From the NCBI GenBank assembly GCA_030549495.1, contig JAUIRK010000979.1:201001-265000 (forward strand): a stretch of 64,000 bases of DNA, in the 5' to 3' direction. The notes under the pieces are model-generated. The model saw only the letters and a list, made by a program, of their open reading frames with translations, had not been told where the DNA came from and did no database searches. Positions 1-12,700 of this stretch are shown in pieces (within the stretch, counting starts at the first letter, position 1; each line of letters starts with the position of its first letter). Both the position numbers and the translations under genes were made by a program. The stretch is from Nectonema munidae. Taxonomy: Eukaryota > Nematomorpha > Nectonematoida > Nectonematidae.

Positions 1-306
1 GTTATTAAGCGTTGAATTCTTAAATGAGCATGATCAAAAGTTTAGACAGAAAAAAGAAAAGTGAATTGGCAATTGCTTTAAACAAAACCAAAAAGTAAAA
101 AATTAAAAGCTTCAGAGAAGGATTTAGGAGCTTTATAAATCAAGTTGACAACAAAATAAATTTTAATCAAAAATAAGTCTCTACTAGCTAACATTACCCC
201 ATTTTTATTCCATGATAGTTGGAGCTCATAAAAATGGCATATATCTAATCAGATTGAGGCTTTATGACTATGATATTTTCGTAGCGAAATTGTGAGGTCA
301 CCAACC

Positions 307-517
307 TCAAAAACCGTAAAGGGGCCAATACAACAGGTAAATAACCAAAAGTAAGCCTAAAGGTAAAAAATCAGTAGCATAAACCCAGGAAGTAGGTCGA
401 TCAGGTAAGGCATAATAAAAGAGTCCTGTTTCATCCCAATTTGTCGAGATGTTTTTTGAATCGTGTTCATGACAAATTTCCCCTTGATCTTCGTCTCCAG
501 TCAACAGCAACAAATCC
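307..517 (-). CDS. Candidate terminal exon, hydrophobic C-terminus, unknown protein
   Basis: An open frame on the minus strand ends at a TGA near 307. It starts after a possible splice acceptor (ggcag, exon from 517), but the frame stays open a little further upstream, so the start is uncertain. The peptide has an acidic, His-containing part followed by a hydrophobic stretch, DFLPLGLLLVIYLLYWPLYG, that could be one membrane helix at the extreme C-terminus. Its composition (Trp, Tyr, Pro, acidic residues) looks more like coding sequence than the surrounding A+T-rich DNA. I do not recognise a family. It could be the last exon of a membrane protein whose earlier exons lie upstream on the minus strand, or a transposon relic. 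Confidence 0.3.
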
Positions 518-683
518 CTGCCAATCTTTCCAAAACCGATATTGTGGAAAAAAATGCATCATTAGGGTTGACATTTACAATACTGTTAAAGCTTATTTGA
601 TTAATCTTATTTTTTGAAAAGTACTTTTTCTCCACCCTTTAATTGTTTCCATATATACAGACACATATATTGAAATATTAAAT

Positions 684-853
684 TTAAGAAATTAGAGAAA
701 CGTTGGCGTTTGATGCAAAAAGAAGTGGCGTGGATGATGATGATGATTGTGGCGGAAATTTAACTGGTAAAGAAGATTCATTCATCTTTTCTTTGGAGCG
801 TAAAAGAGTGGAATTAGTGGGGGAAGAATTATTCTCTTTACTCTTCTCCAAAC
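684..853 (-). CDS. Candidate terminal exon, Ser/Lys-rich peptide
   Basis: A pyrimidine-rich tract ending in tttttag is followed on the minus strand by an open frame beginning LEKSKENNSSPTNSTLL and running about 55 codons to a stop. It is rich in Ser, Asn and Lys with a run of five Ser. The acceptor and composition suggest a real exon. The plus strand is also open across this stretch (703-1008), so neither reading is proven. No domain is recognisable. It may belong to the same minus-strand gene as the exon candidate at 307-517. Confidence 0.3.
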
Positions 854-1008
854 CTAAAAAATTAAAAATGGCAAAAACATCCATATACTATACGATCTCC
901 AGTTTCCTCGCACTCTTTTGTAATTTCGCTATATTTCATTGCACCTTAGTTAAAAACCCTTTCCTTTTGCAATTCCGGTTTTTTGCCGTCTTGAAAAGAG
1001 GGAAGTAG

Positions 1009-2397
1009 TAATGACATATCAAAGAAAATTTGTATAATGGTGCACCGGACAATAGGTAAGGTGGATTGATCTCCCTGGAACTCCCTTGCGATATTTAAGT
1101 GTATACACTCTATTCCCCTTACAACAATAGTCGATCCAATTCTTAGAGTCTGGGAACGGGACTGTTTGTTGCCATCATCTTTTTAGAGAGCAGGATAACT
1201 CATCGCTCTGGCCACGTGCACACATGTGCCTACCATTAATATCTTTGTGCGCGTAAAATATAAATAGTGGCAGGTGAATATATTCTTTAGGCTATATCTA
1301 TTTATTTCACCTTGTTGAAATTATTAGGGAGATTTTGTTACACTTAGTATTCTTATTTTGTATACCTATAGTATATAGTTATATACCTGCAGTCTCGTCA
1401 ATCAGGATTAGCCCCCTGAAACTGCCCTAAAATTCTTATAGTCCTGGCCCCATTAAAATCAGTTTTGCCAAGTCCCGTGTGACGGGCTGTATAACTGTAT
1501 TATTCACTAAGTGTTTACGAACTCTTAGGCGGCGCGCAGAAATTAACATTCCCCTAGACGACACTTATTCTACGTAGGCCAGTGGGTGGGGGAATGGGGA
1601 TGTAATAAATAGATAGGTTGATATATTCCAACATAACTAACAGTATCTAAGTACAGTGCTGGATGAGCACCTCTTTCCCAAAATATTTCACCTGTTTAAG
1701 CTCATCATCGCTGTGCCTCCACTTCATGTTACACGTTTCATCGCTTCTCGTAATTTTTTTTATAGAATAAATAAGATATAAAAATAAAGATTCTTTTTTT
1801 AGACAATCTTATTTTCAATATTTTCGGCTCCGCCAATTTAGTGATGAAAAGGAGAACTTTATTTGATTTTACTAATTTTGAATTTATTGCTGGTACCTTG
1901 TGCTGGAGCAAACAATAATAAAAAGTTTCAATTTTTGAAACTTTATTTAAAAAATGACATTATATTTATTGAAAACAAAATCGCTAAAGAAAACTATTGT
2001 GAACTTTTCTAAAAACTAGAATAATAGAACTTTAAGAAATCATTTAAAATCTATTTTTGATAAGATGTATTTTTAGTCAAATTTATGAGATAAAGTTGAC
2101 TATTTGTTTTTAGCCAAACTTGATGAGATAACGTTGAACACTCTAATACTTCATTATAATCGACTATAACTAGAGATCATTAGAATCCATTTATTAAATC
2201 CCTATTCAAAAAAAAGAGAATTTTTATCCCATTGCGTTTTCATTTTTATTATATCAGATCAAGCACGGAACAAACTTTGTTATAAAAAAGTATCAAATTA
2301 AATACAGTAGAAAACCTCGGATGTAATAAATATGGTGAATACAAATGTGAGAATTTGCTGCACGTCTTCATCCTTTTGAGGTTTCTGAAGATAATGA
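1009..2397. other. Intergenic stretch, no gene recognised
   Basis: A+T-rich sequence without a convincing exon or repeat family. One locally GC-richer part (about 1,130-1,250) contains a CACGTG E-box followed by CACATGTG, but nothing ties these to a transcript. Short A/T-rich sequence resembling TE decay follows to 2,350. Confidence 0.5.
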
Positions 2398-2600
2398 CTA
2401 AAAAATACGAGAGGTTGTCTCCCGTGTCAAATCTTTTAAAGGTATGGAAGATTTCTTCTAATCAAATAAAAGATATTTTACACAAAAAGAGCTATTCTTT
2501 TTCCTTTTTTGAATCTACAATTATTGCCAATATACGTATAGAATCTGGTTCTTGTCTCATAAAAAATGGTTATGGTGAGAAGTAAGAAAAGTTTGCTTAC

Positions 2601-4724
2601 AAGAAGCGGCATCATCTGGCACTTTTGTAGAAGATGAAGAAAACAATATTTCATTGAGCAATCCATGTCTCAAGGAATACTCATCTTCCATCTGGGACTC
2701 AGACTTCGACTTTAATATATGAATGTTATTGTAGATCATCATCAAAAACACTTCAACAAAAGAGGAAACATAAAACTTACTACAGTCAATTCAGAGGAAG
2801 GAAGAGTGTCAACTATTTCTTTACAATCGCCACTGTCTTTTCTTTCATTGGAAGTCGAAGCTCTTCTTCTGTTTTCGTCCCTTCCATCGTCCATTTGCGA
2901 TTTAGGATGAATGGAGGGAGAAGAGGAACGAAGACTTCTCTCGTTCAAAATTTTCTTCTTTCTTCGTTTTTTGGCAGAAAGGTTCACGTGATATTCATCA
3001 TCATCATCATCCTCTGAACGAGAAGATGATGCAGTGCTTTGCGAAATCGAGCTCCTTTTGCGCTGAGAAACACCGTCTTTTTTGTCGTTGTGTCTAGAGC
3101 TTTCATTCGATTCAACACTGTACGATCTTTCTCCCTCTTTCCTAAAAACAATAAAAAATGAGCTAATGGAGGCGCCAGCTCAATCAAGATGTGATCACAG
3201 ACCTAAATAATTAATGAAGATGATTAGCTTCATTTCATCGCAATTTTTCTTTTTGTCCATTTTTATTTGGGCATCAAGAAATTTATAATGTTGAATTAAA
3301 ATTTTTAAAGAAGTAACAGATTTGTTATACCTTATACGATTTTACAAAAGTTATTATCTATATTTTTGCAATTTTTTCACGATATTAAATAATATATTTG
3401 TCAAATAATAATTAATCAATATAAAATTTTGTAATCAAAGAATCGAAAATATTCTTTAAAAAATCAAAAAATATTTATTCTTTTTAAATAAACCGTTGGC
3501 TGCCGTTACTTTTAGTTTCGTATGTGCATGATTTGATAAAAATGATTAGAGAGACTAAGTTTATCTTTCTATTCTAAAAGTAAGGGGAGCCAACGATATA
3601 TTTGAAAAGAATAAATATTTTTTGATATTTTTCTTCACATCTCATCCTTCTCCTAGAACCAATTATTATTATAGAATTACAGGAGTGTCAAAAATTACAA
3701 AGAAATTTTATGAGCTATGAGGGATTTATCGGCAATTAATATTATTATATTATTATTGAAGTATTCGTAATAAGCGAGTTCTTTATAACGCGATTTCACT
3801 GTATATCTAAAGGTAAAGGTAGCGTGGGCTGTTTTCATCGAGAAGGCAGAGTTGTGCCGCTTGATCGAACCCAAGACCTTGCGTTATCGAATCCCAGTAT
3901 TCAACCAACCTTACTCACGCCGCTAATTATATACTGGATACTAATGAAAATTTTATGGGAGGCTAATTTATGGCTTGTTCCTTAATTGCATGACAGTAAA
4001 ATTAGAAAATTACACGTTTTGAACTTGTTAAATTACTCTCAGAAGGTTTAAAATAAAAGTTACATTTTATTTTTATTTTATATCCAAATATGCTGAAATT
4101 TAACCTTTTTTTTTAATCAAAATTTAGCCAGAAAACCACAAAAGCAAATTTTTAAGCGAGTAATCAACATTTTATATCATTTTGCAAAAAAAGAATCGTG
4201 AAATAACACTTACTTGCCATGAACAAAAATAGTGTTATTCAGAGAGTTTAATTACGAATCGGTTAAAGATTACACTAACTAACTCAAAGTAAGAAATTAA
4301 CTAACTTAGTGATTAACTAATACTTTATATATTTCAAATGTTACAATGTGGGTGTGTCGCGATTATTATACAAGTAACGAACTACTGTGAGAAAATTCAG
4401 AAAGGGTTCCAAAAAAAAGGGTTGAAAGAAAAAACTAAATAAAAAGAGTACTTAAAATTTCTCTCATCAGAAGATTTGGTACGTTGATATCTTCGCTGAG
4501 ACAAGGAAGAGTGATGCCTTGTGAAGGGTCTTCTGATGGAGGAGCCACCATACCTATTCCCATAACCACCTCTACTATCTTCAAGAGCTGTTAAAGAGAA
4601 GTTTAAATTAATCACAAGAGGATCTAATTGGACGTGACAAAAAATACCCTTCTCCCGAGCTCTGCGCATGTCTTTGTACCAAGAGAGAGAAATATAAGAA
4701 CCGAGAACATTTTTCCTATCAAAC
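2601..4724 (-). CDS. Arg/Ser/Gly-rich nuclear-type protein, 3' part of gene (4 exons)
   Basis: Four minus-strand exons join with compatible phases: 4648-4724 (donor gtattt), 4452-4587 (acceptor ttaacag, donor gtact), 2781-3141 (acceptor tttttag, donor gtaag) and 2601-2709 (donor gtaagc). The joined peptide has a segment SLSWYKDMRRAREKALEDS, then an RG/GY-rich part (RGGYGNRYGG), an Arg/Ser-rich stretch, a run of five Asp and a Lys/Arg cluster (SAKKRRKKK) that could be a nuclear localisation signal. The last coding bit may splice to about 2398-2432, where a tag stop follows. The composition recalls RNA-binding or splicing proteins, but I cannot name the family. Upstream exons beyond 4724 were not found. 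The intron between 3141 and 4452 carries a foldback copy and a SINE. Confidence 0.6.
3300..3645. repeat. Foldback/MITE element, copy 1 (short)
   Basis: The stretch matches the left arm of the large palindrome at 42-43 kb (Ttatacgattttacaaaag, then aatcaaagaatcgaaaa), then the shared loop (agtttcgtatgtgcat) and a short right arm beginning aagtaaggggagccaacg. The inner inverted repeat pairs about 3,466-3,515 with 3,575-3,625. Unlike the 42-kb copy it lacks the internal triplication and its right arm is short. It lies in an intron of the minus-strand Arg/Ser-rich gene. Confidence 0.7.
3809..3923 (-). repeat. tRNA-derived SINE, copy 1
   Basis: Read on the minus strand it has the pattern shared by seven copies in this window: gcgtgagtaaggttggttga (box A-like), then a box B-like gggttcgatc, then a tRNA-unrelated tail with gcggc and ccttctcgatgaaaac. 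This copy lacks about 35 bp between box B and the tail that are present in the copies at 16.3 and 23.5 kb. Confidence 0.7.
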
Positions 4725-7102
4725 CTTGAAAAAAGGAGATAAAGTTTATTAGTGTTGTTAGTTCCGATTATTGAGAATGACAGAGGGAGAGAAAAAGCAG
4801 TAAAAATCTGCAATTATATCATTTTCACCTTTGAACAAATTGATGTTACCTCATTTTATCACACTGTCACTTCAACACAAGAAAAAGCAAATGACATTTA
4901 GTATTTTGACATAAAACTACATTAAAACCGTCCAAGTAATAATTTAAAGGTGAAGGTGGGATTAAATTGGCTAATCATTTGAGGACAAATGTGACACCAG
5001 TGTCCCAAGAAATGGACATCGTGTGCTTTGAACATGTATAAAATTACATTGAAATAGGTATAAACAAAAAACTGAATTAGGGTTCGGATTAAAATATTTT
5101 TTCTCGTGTTTCCATTCGTTTCGTTTTAAAAAAAAATTTACGATTATTTGAAAGTTTCCTTAAACACATACTAACACAAACACAAAGAGTACTGTATATT
5201 ATGAACAAGCTTAAAAAAGGGAGCTTGGGCCACGAAAAATTTAATCTGACCCACAAGGGAAGAGATGTTGCCTATTTCTGATCACCCCAATACAAACTAC
5301 AAAAAGCATACAGGAAAAAAATTAGGATTATAAATGCATGCATATCTTTTGAAAATGGCTTCTTTCAAAAACATACAAAAGTGATTACATTTCAAGGTAC
5401 TAATATTAAAATATTGCACATCTTTGCAAAAAACTTCAAAAACAAGAGCTCTTTCTTATTGCAATAAATTGATTTATAATAAAGCTTTTATTTATTGTTA
5501 TTGTTACTTTTTTAATTCTATTCTTTTCCATCTATGTTTTCGATTCTTCCTCTTTATATATTATATTCACAAATACACACGAATTTGCTTCTCTAGGGTC
5601 CCATCATCCTTATACCGCCATCTGAATCATATCTTAAGAACATCTGGCCCTTCTCGAGGGAGATTTGATAAAGTTATCTGAGATTTACAGTTTCGTTCTC
5701 TCGCTCTTACCACACAGTCACTTACTACGACTCAAACTCCAATCAACAGAAGTTTGACTATGACCCATAATATTCACAAAAATTTGGCACCCATCATGTT
5801 TTGCCATTCGTATACAGATGTGATTTGAAAAACTGGAAATTACAGTCAAGAAACATTATTCTTATGGCAACTTTATTACGAAAAAAAACAATACAAAAGT
5901 AAACAGCTAAAATTATTATTATTCGATATTTTATTCTTAGAGCTCGGATATCGGAATTTTTTATGACTCCGACTTTATCTGCTCATTAAAACCCCAAATC
6001 GACAATTCCTCAACCTTGGTTTTGATAAAACGTTTGAATTTACTTCGAGTTAGATGTTCATGTGAAAAAGTGAAAAAATATTGGAATGGAGAAAAGGCGT
6101 AGAACAAAGAGTCGTACTTAGAAAAGGCGAAGCGAGCGTCATTTTTTTTGTCGAAGCGGAGAGCACAAAAAAGCAGATCTTTATCCTGCGAATACTTGAA
6201 GAAGTCGAAAGAACATGGGCCAACCTCTTTTGAGAAGTGCTCCCTAAAAAAAAAGAAATGTGTTTTATGTTTTGCAATACTCCCATTTGGTTTAGCCATA
6301 CTCCAGAATTTCGTAATGCCTAAAGTCTTTAGATGAGGAAAATCAAAAGACAGAAGAATGGAAACTCAAAAAGTATATTAGAAAATTTGTGAAGGTGCAT
6401 TCAAAATACATTTATTACAAAATCTACTCACTAGCGACAAACCCACTCAGATAAGCTTTGGAAGAAAATTTAACCAGACAACGTGTAATGTAAAACTTTA
6501 TTAAAAAGTATTTATAAACACAGACAAATGTTATTTTTGTGACGTCACCAACTGTCGTCAACTCTAAACGGACAACTGCCGCAAAATCAAAAAATTGCAA
6601 AAAGAAAAGGATTTATTTATGATGTCATTTTGCTACACGAAATTGCGATCATTTGTTGTTGATTTTTGCGAAAAGCGGAAATTTTATTGAAGACATATGA
6701 GAATGCGCGGATCAAAATGCAGAAGGATTCAAAGATATTCCAATTACCACAGTTTATTACATATTGTTGAATCGACTGGTATAACAATATAAAAATTCTT
6801 TTGATGTAGTTTCAAGTTTTCTTGATTTACTTCAACTTTAAAATTGTGATTCAAAAACACATGTGTTTGAAGAATTAAATAATTATTAGTGAAAAAAAGT
6901 TAGATTTTAAAAAACGCATCTATGTAAAGTTCAAGTAGTTTTTGGTGTAGAATTCAAAAATTGAAAGCATTTTTTCATTTTAGGCATACATTTTCTCATA
7001 AACGGGTTTAAAATTTAAAGTTTTTTGTTCAAAATAACTAATTTAAAATAACTCATTTTGATTTTACAGAATTTAATACAATACTACTTGATCATTAAAT
7101 CC
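4725..7102. other. Stretch without a recognised gene
   Basis: No family could be assigned. A 112-codon open frame on the minus strand (5961-6299) and a shorter plus-strand frame (5424-5681) exist, but they lack clear splice sites or motifs. The minus-strand side could hold upstream exons of the Arg/Ser-rich gene; I could not find one ending in the needed phase. Confidence 0.4.
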
Positions 7103-8359
7103 ATGTTTAAAGGCCTTTGTAAAACCTCGTCAAACAAATTTTGTTATATTTGTGGATTTTTTACAAGTAAAATAAATCAACGAAATCTTACTTCAAGCAT
7201 TCGAAAGCTGTATCATCTTTACTTCAAATGTAAAGTAGGAGATCAAGATAAAGTTTGAGCTCCTCATATATGTTGTAAGAGTTGTTCAAGTTCACTATCA
7301 AAGTGGTTTAATAATGGAGCGCAAAAATAGCTATCGTTTAGTATTCCCATGATTTGGAGGGAACCGCAAGATCACATAAGAGACTGCTACTGTTGCTTAG
7401 TTGATATAAAACGTGAGATATACTTTATCTAATAAATAGTTGAGATGCACAATATGTCTAGCTTTTTCAGACTACACCAAGAACAAATCTATCGTTCATC
7501 CAACCCTAAATTCAGCTTTGCGTTGATTAGCACATTCAGAAGAAAATCCCGTGCCTATACCACCTTCAGAAATGTCTCAATCATCAGAATCGGAAACCTC
7601 GATGAATGCAGATGAGAGCTCAGATCATTCTTTTGCGCTACTAGAAGAGTCATCTAAGCCAAAGCTGTTTAATCAAGCAGATTTGAATGATTTAGCAAGA
7701 GATCTAGGCCTACCAAAAAACAAAGTGAATTGCTTGCTTCTCGACCACAAGAACGAAATCTTTTACTCAAGAATATAATACTCACAAAGTTAGGATCACG
7801 ATCAGACGATTTATTACCACGTTTCTCATTGGAAAATGGATTGTGCTACGGTAACAACATCCCTGGATTGTTTGAAGACTTGATATTGAATACAATCAAG
7901 AAGAATGGAGATTGTTTATTGATGCATCATTGTATAGTACGAAATAATGGAAATATCTCCCAACCGGTGCCAGTAGCAAATTCAGTCGTTTTAAGAGAGA
8001 TTTGTGACGATTTAGAAGTCGTGGCTCTACTGACATGTTTGCAAACTGGCTATACAAAATTTGTGTGCTTTATAGTAGATAGCAGATCAAGAGCTGAGCA
8101 TTATATCCGTTCTGAAGGGCTGGCCATCCCGGGATGTAGTAACAACGGGCTCCCATATATCGTTCGGAGACCTCTTGTTAATAAAGAAAAAATTTTACTT
8201 CCGCCTTTGCATATTAAATTGGGCCTTATTAAACAAATGGTTAAGGCTATGGACCAACAAAAACCAGCGTTTAAGTATCTAAAAGCTAAATTTTCAAAAA
8301 TAAGAAAAGCCAAATTTAAAGGAATCTTTGTTGGTTTTCAAATTCGTCAATTGGACTGA
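7103..8359 (+). pseudogene. Broken copy of a repetitive arthropod protein family
   Basis: Pieces in several plus-strand frames match, in order, a large uncharacterised family that I know as highly repeated in arthropod and cnidarian genomes. They are an N-terminal Cys motif (FCYICGFFTS) with KLYHLYFKCKVGDQDK and APHICCKSC, then MIWREPQDHIRDCYCC, a Ser-rich linker, DLNDLARDLGLPKNK, VVALLTCLQTGYTKFVCF and finally KILLPPLHIKLGLIKQMVKA with GIFVGFQIR. In intact relatives the chain continues beyond this point, so the copy is 3'-truncated. In-frame stops lie near 7,256 and 7,330, and a frameshift lies near 7,730-7,770. The repeat numbers of this family suggest it travels with a mobile element; its function is unknown. 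Confidence 0.7.
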
Positions 8360-8392
8360 TAAAACCTCTCCCCCCCCCTAATAATAATTCCA

Positions 8393-9740
8393 TTGTTTCA
8401 ATATGCACACAATAAGTAAGCAATGTTTATCACAGTGTCTCCTCCTTGTAGTATTTTTGAGCAAACACATGTTGATGATCCACTAGATTTTCTCATCTTC
8501 TTCTGTCACAGTGATCCTATTTCTCTTTCTGCCTCCTTCTGTTTTTCTCTGCTAAAACTCAATCACAGGGCTGTCAAATTTCAAAAATTGTCATGCGGGT
8601 GAAAATTTTTCGTCAAGACTTTGAGAAAATTCAATTTTTTCAGTTTTTTTTCACAAAAAATCATCCAATAAAAATGCCTTTGAGATAATTAATAGCCAAT
8701 AGACTTCATATATATGTACGCAGGCCCCTAGCCAGGAAAAAATTTCAGTTCGGGGAGGGGCACTCCATTAGGTTAGGATATGGTTAGGTTTCTACATCAT
8801 TAAGTCACCGTTTTAACACTAGAAAGTCCAAAGGGGTCATTTTGACCCTTGCAATATTTTAAATGACAAGAATTTGTTGTCGATTCGACTTGAAACTCAA
8901 TAAAATCCTAAAAAATACATTATTTTTAAACAGAGTCCCTAATATACCAAAAAACTCTAAAACAAAAGCAAAAAATAAAATAAAAAAAAGAGGAACTAGG
9001 CCGTACAGAATAATCTAAAAGATCTGTTATAAAAGGTTCTTTTGGGGTTTGTGGATACTTTTTATTGATTTTTCTTCAAAATTAATAAACTATGCATAAG
9101 AGTGAAACTAAACGTGTTTTATGTGACACTCTATGGAAATTATCATTTTGAACTACATGTTTTCATAGCTATATTGAATGTGAGAGAAGTTACTATGTCT
9201 AAACGTTTAAATATCAAATTACATTCCATAAGTAGATAGGCTTTCCATAAGTCAGAGTAAATGATTGTGACTGATCGCATTAAAAAATTAAGTTGAAGTA
9301 TCATTTTTTTCGCATCATAAGCATAATTACAAAGCTAATTGTACCTGATGAACCATGATTTTTAATTAGAAAAAATTAATAATTATTTTTGATTAAAATT
9401 CATTGATGATTCAAATTGTATTGAGTCGCTTTTTTTGACTAGATAATAACTGAGATTGGGGGTTGGAAATTAAAACATTTTGAAACTTCTTCGGAGGTTG
9501 CCATTTCAATTATCAGCATACTAGATTTTTTTTTTCATTTTTTTTTCTGTTTATGCGGGTGTTTTGGTCATGCGGGATTTCAACTCAATTTGCGGGTGAT
9601 TCCCGCTCAATGCGGGTGACTTGACAACCCTGCAATCACTCAAGCTCTCTTCTCTCATTCGATCTCTCTTTTCTCACTCAAGCTCTCTTCTCTCATTCAA
9701 GCTCTCCTATCTCATTCAGCTATCTTTTCTCTAATTTGTA
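8393..9740 (+). repeat. Interspersed repeat interrupted by a TIR element
   Basis: The flanks 8,393-8,565 and 9,633-9,740 together match, in reverse orientation, the uninterrupted stretch 57,130-57,395. Shared blocks include ttcaatatgcacataataag, gttgatgatccactagattt and ctgctaaaactcaatca. The second flank is a run of imperfect ctctcttctctcattcaag units. The insert between them is the element at 8,566-9,632. Confidence 0.75.
8566..9632. mobile_element. Non-autonomous TIR DNA transposon, 1.07 kb
   Basis: The element begins CAGGGCTGTCAA and ends TTGACAACCCTG, so the termini are inverted repeats of the hAT style. Subterminal tgcgggtg motifs occur near both ends. It is flanked by a direct caatca on each side (8,560-8,565 and 9,633-9,638). 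The copy of the host repeat at 57.2 kb carries a single caatca at the same place and no insert, which shows the insertion boundaries. There is no transposase reading frame. A piece near 8,725-8,765 (cctagccagg, ggggaggggcac) recalls the ends of the 56,933 MITE. Confidence 0.75.
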
Positions 9741-12700
9741 ATTAGAGTTAAATTAAAAATAATTCTATTTTATCTCATTAGAAACTAGTTTTTGGAGGAA
9801 TATAAGTTCAATATTTTCAAAACCTTTTTTCATCATACCAACGTTCAGCTATTCAAATTAATCAGAGATTTTTGGTAAAAATTTAGTTCCATCAATACAC
9901 CAAACATTTTGCAAAAATGAAAATTTGTGTTTTTAAATGAGAGAAAAATAGTTTTCAATCGTTAAAATTTTATATCAATGAATATTGTCAGACTCGCGTT
10001 AAAAAATTTTTTCAACAAAGATCATTTAATCTTTATCAGTACGCTTGTTACACTTTATAACATTTGAAAACTTTAATTTTTTTAAGTCAAGAAATTTTTT
10101 TTCAATAGCTATTTGGGAATTAATATTTTGACTAGCTATTCCGTTTAAAAGCAAAATTATTCTATTTGTTTAATATTTGAGCAGAGATATTTTTTATAAT
10201 GTTCTATTGTTAAATTTTGTAAGTTACACTGTACATAATTAATTAAATAATTTTTGTTAAGAAAATTTGTTGATTATTATAATAAAAATATATTATCGAA
10301 ACAAAATGTTTCAGTTGTTAAAAATGTACTTGATTTATTTATGACATCTGTCAGAATTTTATTTGTAGACAGAGAAATAGTCAAAAAAACGCAATGATTT
10401 TCTTGTTCTCATATACTATGTTTTTTATTATTTATGGTTGTTTAAATGGTTTTTCTAATGATTTTGTGTTCTTACACTTAAATAATTTTATGAAAAGTTT
10501 TTTAGTAATTTAGGATTAAATGGGTTGGTTAAGAAGGGGCTGAAGCATCAAAAACACAAAGTGAAGAGGATGATTTATTACTTGAGTTATTAAGTATTAT
10601 TAATTTCATTTTTAACTTTCAAAATATTTTATACTACATTTTTCTGTTGTATTAATCTATCATTCCAATTTTTTAGATATATTTTAGACGTTTCTGATAA
10701 TCTTTTAGATATTTTTGGATGTTTTTTTATATTTTTTAGAATAAAATTTTCCAAAAAAGATGGCAATACTGATTACATTCCTCTCTCAGGTTTAATGAAG
10801 AGAGCAAAATGTGCAGGAGTGGACTTCCCTTGGTAGAAACATGTGAATCACAAAACTGATGAAGACGTCATAAAGACAGTTATCAAAAATTCTACACATG
10901 AGAGTGATGATGACGATGACGACTAGGTGCCTTCTCTATCGCGTGCTCGAGATTCTAGAACATTGTGAAAAGTTCGGAGAATTAATTTAGGCCCAAAATG
11001 ATAAATGATTTCTAGTGAATCTCATAGGAAACAATAATAAATAATTTGTAAAAAGTTTCTTTTCCATGTAACTTATTTTATATCTGTACGTACATATTCT
11101 TCTTATATACTCAAAAGTAATTTTTTTCTCAAGTTCTGCTTCCATTAAATTAGTGCATGCGACGTATCACTGAATAGTCATGTCATGATCATAGAGTTAT
11201 TCATTTAACAAAATGGCCACCATCTTACAACATGACAGTGCAACTTCATTTCTAACACGAATTAAACTTCCTTTAATAACTCAGAATAGGTTGATGGATA
11301 CCCAAGGCTTGGAGTTATCGCGAGTTTATCGATGTCTTATTTATAGCTTGGAATCTATCTCATACTACAGAGAACTAATAAACACAGTTCAACTAAAGGA
11401 TAAATATTGTTAATCAAAATGATGTGATCGATCCCTTGAGTAAGAACAAGCTCAGTATATTCGAATATATCGATTCACAAAGTAATAACAAGTGATTCGA
11501 TGAGTTGCTTTAAAAAGTGTTTACAACTCTTAAAAGTAAATCAGCAAATATTGGCATCACCTCAAATATCATTAATTAATTTGAAATAATATATCTCGAA
11601 AACACAAGAATTACTTTGAAATCATTTCCTTCTTAATTGACTCGATTAGATTTGCCTATTGTTTGACACTCTTTTCAGAGGAGTTGTTTGTGAGGCATTC
11701 ATCAAAATATATACTTCACACATATATACTCATTCCAGTACCCCCCTTAACTCCTCAATTTTCAAACATCATTTTCTTTCCATTATTTATGTCACAAGTG
11801 TAGAAAAGAGCTTTTATCGGGCTTACGTTTTGTCGGTATCAAAGATCTCAAAAAATAAATGAGTAATATTCAAAGTGATAAATGCGCCATTTTCAGATTA
11901 TGCATGCGCATGCGCAGGCGCTATGGCTTGGCCTGCGCTGCACAGCTGTTTAGGCGTTGGGTATAGAGATCACTCGTTCCGACTTCAATTCCTGACGATG
12001 ACATCTATCTTGGAGGAATGTTCTCGCCTTGGATACAATGCACGCAACACAAATAAAGTTATGGGATAGAAGGCATTACTTTATCTTTTCTCTTGATATG
12101 GAAGAGTTGAAGCCGCGTATGAAAATAGAATGTTGGCTCGGAGACACGTAAAATTCTTTCACGTAAGATCCCATTTAATAGAACTGAAACAGAAAATCTT
12201 ATTATGACAGATCGTATTTAAGTGTAATTATTATAATTTACAGCACAATAAAGAAATATTTCTTAAAAAGATAAATCTAGCATTATGTGTTTTGTTAGCT
12301 GAAATTACATTTTAGCATATATATCATGGATATTAGATAAGACACTTTTCTTGATTGAAGCAAGAATTTACGTTGGTCATTTGCAGGTTAAAATTGCATG
12401 ATAGACTCCAACATATGTTATAAAAAAGAGAGGGCATCGGAATAAATCAATCAGAATCCTTAAAAGAAAATGCTTAACAATAATTTCAAAATAACAGAGG
12501 TCGTTGGTATTAAACGTCATTGGATATTGGCTGAATATTTATGTGAAATTGTGTAAAATAAAAACCTTTTCCTCAGATTTAGCAAAAGGTAGGGGATTTT
12601 TTTATCGTAAGGGCATGAAACAAGAAGTTGCATTTTCATTTTCAGAATTGTAACATCTTGCTGCATTTCATGTTATATCATTTATTTTTTTCAAAACAAT

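Noticed and set aside
3809-3923. A functional tRNA gene
   Set aside because: The head resembles a tRNA but box A is degenerate, the same unit recurs with an unrelated tail, and no acceptor stem closes.
5961-6299. 112-codon minus-strand frame (EHFSKEVGPCSFDFFKYS...)
   Set aside because: Suggestive of coding but no motif, splice site or in-phase link to the Arg/Ser-rich gene; left unannotated.
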